The notes under the pieces were generated by a model. It was not told where the DNA came from and did no database searches. It saw only the letters and a program-made list of their open reading frames with translations. A program made the position numbers and the translations under genes. Shown piece by piece: positions 26,044-34,177 of a DNA stretch of 64,000 nucleotides. Each line of letters starts with the position of its first letter. Positions within the stretch are counted from its first letter, which is position 1. Source of the stretch: Sphingomonas sp. Y57 (GTDB lineage: Bacteria > Pseudomonadota > Alphaproteobacteria > Sphingomonadales > Sphingomonadaceae); NCBI RefSeq assembly GCF_001015195.1, contig NZ_LDES01000002.1, positions 149,178-213,177 on the forward strand, written 5' to 3'.

Positions 26044-27768
26044 TTAATTCCGGTCTGCGGTTTCGTTCGCCAGGAAATGGTCGCGATATCGCTCGCGCAA
26101 TTTATACTTGAGTACCTTGGAGCCCAGCGTCATCGGGATTTCATCGACGAAGATCACCGCCTTGGGGGCCTCGAAGCCGGCAAGCCGCGCGCGTCCATAG
26201 GCGATCAGTTCCTCCTCGGTGCAGTTCTTGCCCGGGGCTAGGATCACGAACGCGGTCACGGCTTCGCCCCAACGCGGATGGTTAAGGCCGACGACCGCTG
26301 CCTTCTCGACCGCCTCATGCCCGCGCATCACGCCCTCGACACGGATCGTCGAGACATTCTCGCCGCCCGATTTGATGACGTCCTTGTAACGGTCGACCAT
26401 GACGAACAGACCGTTCTCGTCATAGATGCAGGCATCCCCCGAATGGAACCAGCCGCCACGGAAAGCCTCTTGTGTCGCCTGCTCGTTCTTGTAATAGCCG
26501 GCGGTCATCGCCGGGGTGCGATAGACGATCTCACCCGCGACATTGGGCGTGCTCCGCTCGATCAACCGGCCCTCTTCGTCCATCAGCCCGGCGGCGAGGA
26601 TCGGTGCGGGAAGCCCGGTATGGTTGGTCGCCGGGGCAGAGGCGCGATAGATTTCGGGCCATTTGTCCGGATAGAAGCGCGTGCAGGGCATGGCTTCGGT
26701 CTGCCCCAATATCTCAACGAGCTGTACCTGCTCGCCGCACAGCGCCTTCAGCTTGTCGGCCGTGGCGGGATCGAGCGCAGCCCAGGCGAACACCACCGAG
26801 GTCAGGCTGGTGATGTCGTAGCGCCCCGGATTGGCCTCGATTTCGGCGATCATCTCCTCGATGAATTGCGGCGAACCGGCCCACAAATGGGTGGCGCGTT
26901 CCTCGCTGACCATCGTGGCGAAGTTCACCGCCTTGGCCTGTCGCCCCATGATCAGCGTGCCGCCGCACAGAAAGGCGGGAAAAGCTTGGGTCTGATCGGG
27001 AGCATGATAGATCAGCGGCAACACGCTGCAGGTCCGCATGTCGGATTCGAAGCGTAGGCCGCGCGAGAAGGTCAGCGCATTGCCATAGGCCCCGATATAG
27101 GAGCAGTGATGCGACATCATCACGCCCTTGGGCATCGACGTGGTGCCGGACGTCGGCAGGATTTCCCAGATATCGTCGCCGTGAATCTCGACATCGGGCT
27201 CATCGGCCGGGGCGCCGTCGACGAACTGCTCGAAACTAACCCAGTCATCGGGAAGGTCCACTCCACCGATGGGAATCATCACACCGGTCAGGCCGTGCTG
27301 CGTGAACGTCGCCTCCGCCGCCGACCAAAGTTCGCGATCGACGATCGCCAGCTTGGGCTCCAGGGTGGCGAGCAGATGGTCTTGCACGTCGGGAGCCATG
27401 CGCGGGTTGATCGGTGCGCCGACCATGCCCGCCTTGGCGATGCCGAATTTTGCAATATAGGCTTCGACCGAATTTTCGCAAAAGAACACGACGCGGTCGC
27501 CGCGCTGGAGACCGCGCGCGATCAGGGCATTGGCGATGCGGTTGGCGAGTTGGTCGGCGGTGCGATAGGTCAGCCGTGCGAAACGCGCCGAGCCGCAGGC
27601 GTCGGGGCTCGCGACGATCGCCTCCTTGTCGGGATAGCTCCAGCACATCCGTTCGAACATGTCGCCGACCGAGGTCCGCTCCCATCGCTTCGACGGATGG
27701 CGGCCGTACAAGCTCACCACATCGAACTGATCGGTGCCCCGGTGCGCGTCGGACGATCCGCCCATCAT
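26044..27768 (-). CDS. AMP-dependent acyl-CoA synthetase
   Basis: 574 residues from the ATG at 27768 (MMGGSSDAHRG) with GAGGG upstream. The adenylate-forming motifs are LPTSGTTSMPKGVMMSH (P-loop), DRYKDVIKSGGENVS (hinge) and the C-terminal PMTLGSKVLKYKLRE, which holds the catalytic Lys. It would activate a free acid to its CoA thioester with ATP, giving substrate to the racemase and hydratase encoded downstream. The acid is unknown. Confidence 0.9.
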   Translation of the reverse strand: MMGGSSDAHRGTDQFDVVSLYGRHPSKRWERTSVGDMFERMCWSYPDKEAIVASPDACGSARFARLTYRTADQLANRIANALIARGLQRGDRVVFFCENSVEAYIAKFGIAKAGMVGAPINPRMAPDVQDHLLATLEPKLAIVDRELWSAAEATFTQHGLTGVMIPIGGVDLPDDWVSFEQFVDGAPADEPDVEIHGDDIWEILPTSGTTSMPKGVMMSHHCSYIGAYGNALTFSRGLRFESDMRTCSVLPLIYHAPDQTQAFPAFLCGGTLIMGRQAKAVNFATMVSEERATHLWAGSPQFIEEMIAEIEANPGRYDITSLTSVVFAWAALDPATADKLKALCGEQVQLVEILGQTEAMPCTRFYPDKWPEIYRASAPATNHTGLPAPILAAGLMDEEGRLIERSTPNVAGEIVYRTPAMTAGYYKNEQATQEAFRGGWFHSGDACIYDENGLFVMVDRYKDVIKSGGENVSTIRVEGVMRGHEAVEKAAVVGLNHPRWGEAVTAFVILAPGKNCTEEELIAYGRARLAGFEAPKAVIFVDEIPMTLGSKVLKYKLRERYRDHFLANETADRN

Positions 27769-27862
27769 ACCCTCTTCACCTGATTGTTGTCGGGCGCTCG
27801 CCGCCCGGGATCGGTTCAAACCGTCGATCGGCGACACGATGCCGCGCCGCCGACCGCGCGGA

Positions 27863-28738
27863 TCAGTCGGCTTTCTTCTTCGGAGGCCCTTCAAGGAAGG
27901 TCGGGTCGTCATTCTCGCCATAAACCCAGTTGAAGGCCGCACGCGGGCCATCGCGCTTTACGCGATGAAGGGTTTCGCCGAACTTCGAGTCCATGTGCGC
28001 CATGTGATCGAACATCACATTGGCTTTGAACATCGGATAGGCGCCCATGACATCATAAACCATGTTCGCGCCCTGCTTGAGCAGCGAGAGCAGCGACAGA
28101 TCGGTCTTGGCGATCTTCTGCGCGAGCCAGTCGACGTAGGTTTCGAGCTCGTCGGCGGGAACGCTCTTGTTCACGAGGCCATATTCCTCGGCCTTCTTTC
28201 CGTCGATCGTGTCGCCGGTCAGGAACAGCGCCTTGGTCCGCCGGATGCCCATGGTCAGGGTCCACAGCGCCATCGACGGATCGAGCGCCATGCCGCGATT
28301 CTCGTTCGGACCCATCAGCGCGTCGTCGGCCGCGACAACCAGATCGCAGAAGGCGAGGAAGAGGTTCGCGCCACCGTAGCAATAGCCCTTGACTTCGAGG
28401 ATGGTCGGCTTCGAGAACTCCCAGATGTTCCGCTGGAACCACATGGCCAGCTTGTTGAGCTCGCGGCGGTCGGTATGGGCTCCCACCTCATGATAGAGGT
28501 CGGCGATCTCGACCACCTCGGAGCCGCTGCACAATGCCCGGCCGGCACCGCGGAAGACGACGACATGGACGCTGTCGTCGGCTTCATATTCCTGCATGGC
28601 GTCGCCGATCTTCTTCATCATCGAATTGCTCAGCGCGTTCAGCCGCTCGGGAGCATTCAATATCACCGTCGCTACCCGGCCATTCCGCTCGAACAGGACA
28701 TCCGACAATGCAGTCTCCCCCGCGTCTACCATCTTCAT
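27863..28738 (-). CDS. Crotonase family protein, non-canonical active site
   Basis: 291 residues. The crotonase fold is shown by ILNAPERLNALSNSM and FRGAGRALCSGSEVVE, but the usual GGGxEL is GGANLFLAFCD and the second Glu region reads MGPNENRGMALDP. The C-terminus is longer than in hydratases and ends in a Lys-rich tail. Hydration is not assured; isomerase, hydrolase or C-C lyase activity is possible. It is divergent from the nitroreductase gene, with predicted TetR operator B in the gap. Confidence 0.82.
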   Translation of the reverse strand: MKMVDAGETALSDVLFERNGRVATVILNAPERLNALSNSMMKKIGDAMQEYEADDSVHVVVFRGAGRALCSGSEVVEIADLYHEVGAHTDRRELNKLAMWFQRNIWEFSKPTILEVKGYCYGGANLFLAFCDLVVAADDALMGPNENRGMALDPSMALWTLTMGIRRTKALFLTGDTIDGKKAEEYGLVNKSVPADELETYVDWLAQKIAKTDLSLLSLLKQGANMVYDVMGAYPMFKANVMFDHMAHMDSKFGETLHRVKRDGPRAAFNWVYGENDDPTFLEGPPKKKAD

Positions 28739-28876
28739 GCTCCTCTATTGCCAATGAATTGCGGCACCGCAGTCTCGACGACAGGGGTGCGGGATGATCC
28801 TTATAAGCATGGCCGCCATTCCCCCGAATCCGAAGGAAGCGTCAGCTTGACGGACGCCATCCTAAGTCATAGAGAA

Positions 28877-28892
28877 AAACGGTCAACCGTTT
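28877..28892. promoter_or_regulatory. Predicted TetR operator B
   Basis: AAACGGTCAACCGTTT is a 7-2-7 dyad differing by one base from the site at 22396-22411. It ends 15 bases before the nitroreductase start and would overlap its promoter. It may also affect the divergent crotonase gene at 28738. Confidence 0.65.
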
Positions 28893-28907
28893 TATTAAGG
28901 TGTCGTC

Positions 28908-29627
28908 ATGGAGGATAGTCTTTGCCCCGATGGTCCTGTCGACACCGCCGCCGCGGGGTCCGTCACCGCGGCCGTCCTCTCTCGCCGGTCGGTACGCGGT
29001 TTTCTCGACAGGCCGGTCGATCTGGACGTATTGCGCCGGATATTGACGCTGACGGCGCGGGCGCCGTCGGGGTGCAATCTCCAGCCCTGGCAGTTTCATG
29101 TGGTCACGGGGCGGGCACTTGCCCGGCTCAAGGCGCTGATGCGGACCCGCGCTGCGGAAGCACCCCACGGCGAGCCGACCGAATATGACATCCTGCCCAA
29201 TGAGATGCCCGCCATCTATCATGAACGGCGGTTCGAGGTCGGTTTCGGCCTGTATGATCGGCTGGGTATCGCCAGGGAAGACAAGCAGGGCCGGGCGCAA
29301 TGGTCGGCTTATAATCTGCAGTTTTTCGGTGCCCCGGTGGGTCTGTTCTGTAGCATCGATCGGTGCATGGGGCCGCCGCAATGGGCCGATATGGGCATGG
29401 CACTGCAGACGCTGATGCTGCTCCTGCGAGAGGCGGGGCTGCATAGCTGCCCGCAAGAAGCGTGGAGCCTCCACTCACGGACCGTCGGCGACTTTCTCGG
29501 CCTTGCACCGGAGCTGATGCTGTTCTGCGGCATGGCGATCGGCCATGCGGACCCCGATGCCCCGGCCAATAGCTTCGTTGCCGACCGGGCGCCGCTTCAG
29601 GATTATGCTGTTTTCCTGGACGATTAG
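28908..29627 (+). CDS. Nitroreductase family FMN oxidoreductase
   Basis: 239 residues. The N-terminal SRRSVRGFLDRPVD and ARAPSGCNLQPWQFHVV form the FMN-binding start, and the C-terminal GLHSCPQEAWS and FLGLAPELMLFCGMAIGHAD complete the fold. Members reduce nitro groups, quinones or activated C=C bonds, or act as flavin dehydrogenases. In a catabolic cluster a redox step on a ring or enone is more likely than nitro reduction. AAGG precedes the ATG. Confidence 0.87.
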   Translation: MEDSLCPDGPVDTAAAGSVTAAVLSRRSVRGFLDRPVDLDVLRRILTLTARAPSGCNLQPWQFHVVTGRALARLKALMRTRAAEAPHGEPTEYDILPNEMPAIYHERRFEVGFGLYDRLGIAREDKQGRAQWSAYNLQFFGAPVGLFCSIDRCMGPPQWADMGMALQTLMLLLREAGLHSCPQEAWSLHSRTVGDFLGLAPELMLFCGMAIGHADPDAPANSFVADRAPLQDYAVFLDD

Positions 29628-29659
29628 GCGGCGGCGCGAACTCGCCGGCCCGATCGGAA

Positions 29660-30409
29660 CTATAGGAAGGCGCCGACCGATGCGCCGCCGCAGGCGTAGA
29701 GCGTCTGTCCGGTGACGAAGCTCGCCCCGCGCGATGCCAGGAACATGTAGCAGGCCGCGATCTCATTGGGATCGGCGACACGACGCATCGGAGTACGGCT
29801 CAGCATATGCTCCTGTGCCTTTTCCGGCTGCATCCTGAACATTCCGCCATCGACGCCGCCCGGCGCAACGCAGTTGACGGTGACACCATGCCGGGCAAGC
29901 TCGATCGCGGCGGTCCGTGTCATCGCTTCGATCGCGCCCTTTGCCGCGACATAGCTCATACCGGTGGGCGAGCCGCGCGCTGCGACCGAACTGGTGTTGA
30001 CGATCCTGCCATAGCCGCGCTCCTTCATCGCGGGTGCGAAGGCCCACATCATGTTCAGTGTGCCGCGGGCGTGGGTGGCCAGGGTGTGGTCGAAATCTTG
30101 CTCGGTCACTTGAGCGAGCGGCGCGTTGCGTGTCGCACCGGCGAGGTTGGTCACCACCGTGGGCACGACCCCCCTTCCCGTCAGTCGGGCGCGCAGCGCC
30201 TCGACCTCTTCGCGCCGGGAAACATCGCACGACGCGGCTTCCGCCGAAAGGCCGCAGGCGATCAGATCGTCTGCCACGGACGCGGCCGATTCGCCGATGT
30301 CGACCACCACGACATGCGCGCCGCCGCTCGCCGCTTGGGCGCACAGCGCGCGTCCCAATCCGCCGCCGCCGCCCGTGACTACGTATACATCCGCGCCCGC
30401 GTCATTCAT
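29660..30409 (-). CDS. Short-chain dehydrogenase/reductase
   Basis: 249 residues from the ATG at 30409 (MNDAGADVYV) with GGGAGACG upstream. The cofactor motif is VTGGGGGLGRAL, the catalytic segment MSYVAAKGAIEA, and the C-terminus FVTGQTLYACGGASVG. It is divergent from the MDR reductase gene at 30522; a dyad operator lies between them. Confidence 0.88.
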   Translation of the reverse strand: MNDAGADVYVVTGGGGGLGRALCAQAASGGAHVVVVDIGESAASVADDLIACGLSAEAASCDVSRREEVEALRARLTGRGVVPTVVTNLAGATRNAPLAQVTEQDFDHTLATHARGTLNMMWAFAPAMKERGYGRIVNTSSVAARGSPTGMSYVAAKGAIEAMTRTAAIELARHGVTVNCVAPGGVDGGMFRMQPEKAQEHMLSRTPMRRVADPNEIAACYMFLASRGASFVTGQTLYACGGASVGAFL

Positions 30410-30452
30410 GTTCGTCTCCCAACGCATGGACAATCCGTTCAACACCATTTAA

Positions 30453-30472
30453 ACAAACGAACGTGCGTTTGT
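30453..30472. promoter_or_regulatory. Dyad ACAAACG-N6-CGTTTGT, predicted operator
   Basis: A perfect 7-base inverted repeat (30453-30459 and 30466-30472) lies in the divergent gap between the SDR and MDR genes. GCGTTTGTAAAT is shared exactly with the gap at 14083-14094 in front of the OYE/thiolase operons. Confidence 0.6.
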
Positions 30473-30521
30473 AAATCGCTGACCGCCCAATCGGGTTAAA
30501 CGCGATGAAAGAGGATGGACG

Positions 30522-31544
30522 ATGAAGGCTTTCGAAGCGACGTCGGCTGGAGAAATGCCGCGGTGGCGATGCGTCGATAGGGGGCGCCCTCAGCCTGGCC
30601 GGGGCCAGGTACTCGTTCGGTTGAAGGCCGCCTCCCTCAACTATCGCGATCTGCTCTTTTCCGATGGACGGCATGGCTTTCCCGTTGCGCCCCCCGGGCG
30701 CGTGCCGCTGTCCGACGGCGCAGGTGAGGTCGTCGAGGTGGGCCCGGGGGTCGATCGCGTCGCCCCGGGGGATCGGGTTGCCGGTCTGTTCGCCCAGAGC
30801 TGGTTCGGCGGGTCGCATTCGCGTGAAGGCCGAGAAAATACGTTGGCAGGCGCTCTCGACGGCGTGCTGAGCGAATATCGTGCATTCGACCAGCATGGTC
30901 TCGTCAAACTGCCCGAGCATCTGTCTTTCGATGAGGGTGCGACCCTACCCTGCGCAGCGCTCACCGCCTGGAACGCCCTCTATGGCCTTGTGCCGCTGCG
31001 TTCGGGCCAGACAGTGCTCGCGTTGGGCACAGGGGGGGTGTCGCTGTTTGCTGTCCAGTTCGCCAAGGCGGCCGGCGCGCGCGTCATCGTCACCTCGTCG
31101 AGCGACGCGAAGCTTGGTCGGGTCCGGGAGCTCGGCGCCGATGATGTCATCAATTATGCGCGGCATCCCGATTGGAGCGCCGAGGTTCTCCGCCTTACCG
31201 GAGGGCAGGGCGTGGATCATGTGATCGAGGTCGGCGGGGCCGGCACGCTGCCGCAATCGATTCGCTGCGCCGCTCCGGGCGGGATCGTCAGCATCATCGG
31301 GATGCTGGCCGGTGGCGAGTCGATCGACCCGATGTCGATCCTGTCGGCCAACTGCATTTTGCGCGGCGTGCTGGTGGGATCGCGCGAGATGTTCCAGGCG
31401 ATGAACCGCACGATCGAGTTCCACCGGATCCGGCCGGCGATAGACAAGGTCTTCGAATTCGATCGGGCCAATGAGGCGCTCGCCTATCTCGACCGGGGCG
31501 CCCATGTCGGCAAGGTCGTGATCCGTATCGGCGGGGAAGCGTGA
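30522..31544 (+). CDS. Zinc-free MDR oxidoreductase (quinone reductase/alcohol dehydrogenase-like)
   Basis: 340 residues with the GroES-like N-domain (SLNYRDLLFSDG, GAGEVVEVGPGVDRVAPGD) and the Rossmann domain (LALGTGGVSLFAVQFAKAAG). The catalytic zinc ligands are not evident, which fits an NADPH-dependent enone or quinone reductase. The stop overlaps the next start by one base (TGATG). Confidence 0.87.
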   Translation: MKAFEATSAGEMPRWRCVDRGRPQPGRGQVLVRLKAASLNYRDLLFSDGRHGFPVAPPGRVPLSDGAGEVVEVGPGVDRVAPGDRVAGLFAQSWFGGSHSREGRENTLAGALDGVLSEYRAFDQHGLVKLPEHLSFDEGATLPCAALTAWNALYGLVPLRSGQTVLALGTGGVSLFAVQFAKAAGARVIVTSSSDAKLGRVRELGADDVINYARHPDWSAEVLRLTGGQGVDHVIEVGGAGTLPQSIRCAAPGGIVSIIGMLAGGESIDPMSILSANCILRGVLVGSREMFQAMNRTIEFHRIRPAIDKVFEFDRANEALAYLDRGAHVGKVVIRIGGEA

Positions 31545-31885
31545 TGTCGGCAAATGTCATTCTGATGGCCCTGATGAACGCGGCGCCCGGCCAGGACGCG
31601 GCGTTCAACCAATGGTACGAGGAGCGCCATTTGGCCGATGTGCTCAGCATCGACGGGATGGTACGGGCGACCCGCTACCGCATCGCCGGAGCCGTCCATG
31701 CCGAGGGCACGACACCTTGGGCCTATCTCACCATATATGAGGTGGAGGCCGCCGCCGCCGTCTCCGTCGCGCAGGAGTTGGGGCGCCGGCGCGGCACGCC
31801 GGCGCTTCCGATGAGCGGCGCGATGGATGAAGCAAGGCTTGGCTGGTTCTTCGAAAAAATCTCCGAACGATCGGCGGCGGCCTGA
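31544..31885 (+). CDS. Small dimeric alpha/beta-barrel protein, EthD-like
   Basis: 113 residues from the ATG at 31544. FNQWYEERHLADVLSIDGM followed by ATRYRI is the motif of EthD-like ferredoxin-fold proteins, which act as small dimeric cofactor-free enzymes or helpers in aromatic and ether catabolism. It is tightly coupled to the MDR gene before it and 31 bases from the SDR gene after it. Exact role unknown. Confidence 0.75.
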   Translation: MSANVILMALMNAAPGQDAAFNQWYEERHLADVLSIDGMVRATRYRIAGAVHAEGTTPWAYLTIYEVEAAAAVSVAQELGRRRGTPALPMSGAMDEARLGWFFEKISERSAAA

Positions 31886-31916
31886 CGCCCGCCCCTGCCA
31901 TCGCAAAGGCGCTATC

Positions 31917-32708
31917 ATGAAGATGATCATTACCGGTGCAGGCAGCGGGATCGGACGGTCCGTGGCACGCCTCGCCGCGCAGTCGGAGGGGGAAGCCGCC
32001 GAACTGTTCCTGGTGGATCGCGATCAGGCGGGGCTGGACGCCGCCGCGCGGGAGGTCGCCGCGCTGGGTGGGCGCGCCGTTCCCTTCGTCGCGGATCTGT
32101 CGAAACCGGAAGGCTGTACCGACAGCATCGGCGCCGCCGAAGCCGCTCTGGGCGGGCTGGATAGCCTCGTCAGCAATGCGGGCATTGTCCGTAACGGACC
32201 GCTCAAGGATCTCGACGTCGAGACATTCGATCTGCTGTTCCACATCAACACGCGCCCGACCTGGCTGCTCGGCAAGGCGGCCTATCCGCTGCTGAAGGCG
32301 AGCGGCGGCAGCATCGTCGCGACTGCGTCGATAGCGGGCGAACATGCGACCCCGCCTCTGGCCACATATAGCGCCAGTAAGGCGGCGCTGATCATGCTGG
32401 TGAAGCAGATGGCGCTCGAATGGGGACCGGATGGCATAAGGTGCAACTGTGTCTCGCCAGGCCCGACCTATACCGGAATTACCCAGGGCGCGTTCAATGA
32501 CGCCAGCGATCCCGCCCAGCTGCTCAATCGGCAGCGGCGGGAGGCGGCCGTGCCGTTGCGCAAGCTCGGCCATCCGGACGAGGTCGCCGAAGCGATCCTG
32601 TTCTTGGCAGGCTCGAAAGCTTCGCAGATCACCGGCATCAATCTTACTGTCGATGGCGGCCTCACCGCCGCGTTGATGCCGAACACGGGTAGCGGGCAAG
32701 GCCATTGA
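31917..32708 (+). CDS. Short-chain dehydrogenase/reductase
   Basis: 263 residues from the ATG at 31917 (MKMIITGAGSGIGRS) with AAAGG upstream. The motifs are GAGSGIG, SNAGIVRNGP and the catalytic ATYSASKAAL; the C-terminus GINLTVDGGLTA is typical. Last gene of the MDR-EthD-SDR operon. Confidence 0.9.
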   Translation: MKMIITGAGSGIGRSVARLAAQSEGEAAELFLVDRDQAGLDAAAREVAALGGRAVPFVADLSKPEGCTDSIGAAEAALGGLDSLVSNAGIVRNGPLKDLDVETFDLLFHINTRPTWLLGKAAYPLLKASGGSIVATASIAGEHATPPLATYSASKAALIMLVKQMALEWGPDGIRCNCVSPGPTYTGITQGAFNDASDPAQLLNRQRREAAVPLRKLGHPDEVAEAILFLAGSKASQITGINLTVDGGLTAALMPNTGSGQGH

Positions 32709-32778
32709 GCCTTCAACTCGCCGTGCGTTGAATGAACTGCACGCACGGCCACGATTTCGACGAACCTAGCCGCCTTCA

Positions 32779-32807
32779 GGCCGCCGCCGGACAGGCCGGA
32801 GGCGGCC
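32779..32807. terminator. Hairpin between converging SDR and P450 genes
   Basis: GGCCGCCGCCGG (32779-32790) pairs, with one mismatch, with CCGGAGGCGGCC (32796-32807) around a 5-base loop. It lies between the two converging stops and could act in both directions. Confidence 0.6.
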
Positions 32808-32815
32808 GCTAAACC

Positions 32816-34084
32816 TTACATCCAGGCGGGCTTGTCGGTGCCGTGCGACGCATCGGCGGCAAAAGTGACGTTCAGCGGCCGCCATGAGCGCACGAAATGC
32901 CCTCCAAAATGCGGCGGCGGGGCGGTCGGATCCAGCTTCAGGTCCGGCAGATTGTCGAGGATCGCGCCGACCGCCTCGTTGATCTCGGCCCGCGCCAACC
33001 CCATCCCGACGCAGGAGCGCGGCCCCTTATTAAATGCCAGATGGTCGGCGGGCAGTCGGCGGTTGAGATCGGCCATATGGGGACAGGCGAATTTCTCTGG
33101 ATCGCGATTGGCTGCGGAATGCAGCAGGACGAGCTTCTCGTCCTTCCTGATCTGGACCCCGCCGACCTCGATATCCTGATTGGCGACGCGGAAGCGGTAC
33201 ATGATCGAGCCGTAGAGCCGCAGCGCTTCCTCGACCGCCACGGGCAGCGCGGCCTTGCGGTTGGTCTCGACCGCCGTGCGGACCTCGGCGTTGGTCAAGA
33301 TCAGATACAGGGTGTTCGCTATGCCGTGAACGGTGGTGTCGGCGCCGCCCAGGAATAGCTCACGGCAGATCGCGGTCGCATCCTCCTCGGTCAGGTCGTC
33401 GCCATATTCCGACGGGGCTTCCTGCCAGACGCGGCTGATGAAGTCGTCTTGCGGGTTTTCGCGCCGATCACGGATGTAGGGCAGGAGCATTTCGTTGAGC
33501 TCCTTGGATATCGCTAGTCCCTTTTGAACGAGCTCTTCGGTGGCGAAGAGGGCGCCCAGCACTTCCATCATCTGTTCGTGCAGATGGAGAATCCGCTGGA
33601 TCAGGGCATCGTCCTGCCAAGGCATGCCCAGCAATGCCGCGATGACGCGCGATGGGATCTGATCGCCGTAGTCGGTGGTAAGGTCGGCTTTGCCGGGTCG
33701 TGAGAGCACGCGCTGGATCATCATGCTGACGATCGGAACGACATGCTTCTGCCGGTAGCTTTCGATGAGGCGGGGCGTGAGCAACTGAAGCACGAAACGG
33801 CGCATCCGCTTGTGCTCCTCACCGCCAAGCAAGGCGATGTTGCGGCCGCCCCCCTTGATCTGCACGACGACATCCGGGACGGTCTGATAGGGATTGCGGA
33901 ACTTGTCCTCATTCTGCTCGACCCAAGCGCAATCCTTGAAACCAAGGACCGCCCATCCCCCCATGCCTTCATCCCAAATCACGTTGCCCTGGGATCGGGC
34001 GGCTTCATAATATTCCCAGGGTTCGATATCCTCGACGTTCATGACCGAGAATGCGCGGCCATCTCCAGGCGCACCATCCGACAT
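32816..34084 (-). CDS. Cytochrome P450
   Basis: 422 residues from the ATG at 34084 with AAGGAG upstream. The I-helix oxygen-binding motif is GGADTT (246-251), the ExxR is Glu286-Arg289, and the heme Cys is Cys358 in FNKGPRSCVG. The heme loop departs from FGxGxHxCxG, with Asn and Lys in place of Gly/Ser positions. Soluble, with no membrane anchor; it would need a separate ferredoxin and reductase, which are not in the window. Last gene of the long minus run from the TonB receptor at 43038. Confidence 0.93.
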   Translation of the reverse strand: MSDGAPGDGRAFSVMNVEDIEPWEYYEAARSQGNVIWDEGMGGWAVLGFKDCAWVEQNEDKFRNPYQTVPDVVVQIKGGGRNIALLGGEEHKRMRRFVLQLLTPRLIESYRQKHVVPIVSMMIQRVLSRPGKADLTTDYGDQIPSRVIAALLGMPWQDDALIQRILHLHEQMMEVLGALFATEELVQKGLAISKELNEMLLPYIRDRRENPQDDFISRVWQEAPSEYGDDLTEEDATAICRELFLGGADTTVHGIANTLYLILTNAEVRTAVETNRKAALPVAVEEALRLYGSIMYRFRVANQDIEVGGVQIRKDEKLVLLHSAANRDPEKFACPHMADLNRRLPADHLAFNKGPRSCVGMGLARAEINEAVGAILDNLPDLKLDPTAPPPHFGGHFVRSWRPLNVTFAADASHGTDKPAWM

Positions 34085-34177
34085 CGCAAATCTCCTTAAA
34101 ATCCGAATCTCAAATAACAAAAACAGGTCAGATATACAAACAATCGTCCGTATTTTTAGCTGGGATTTCCCGGTGCA

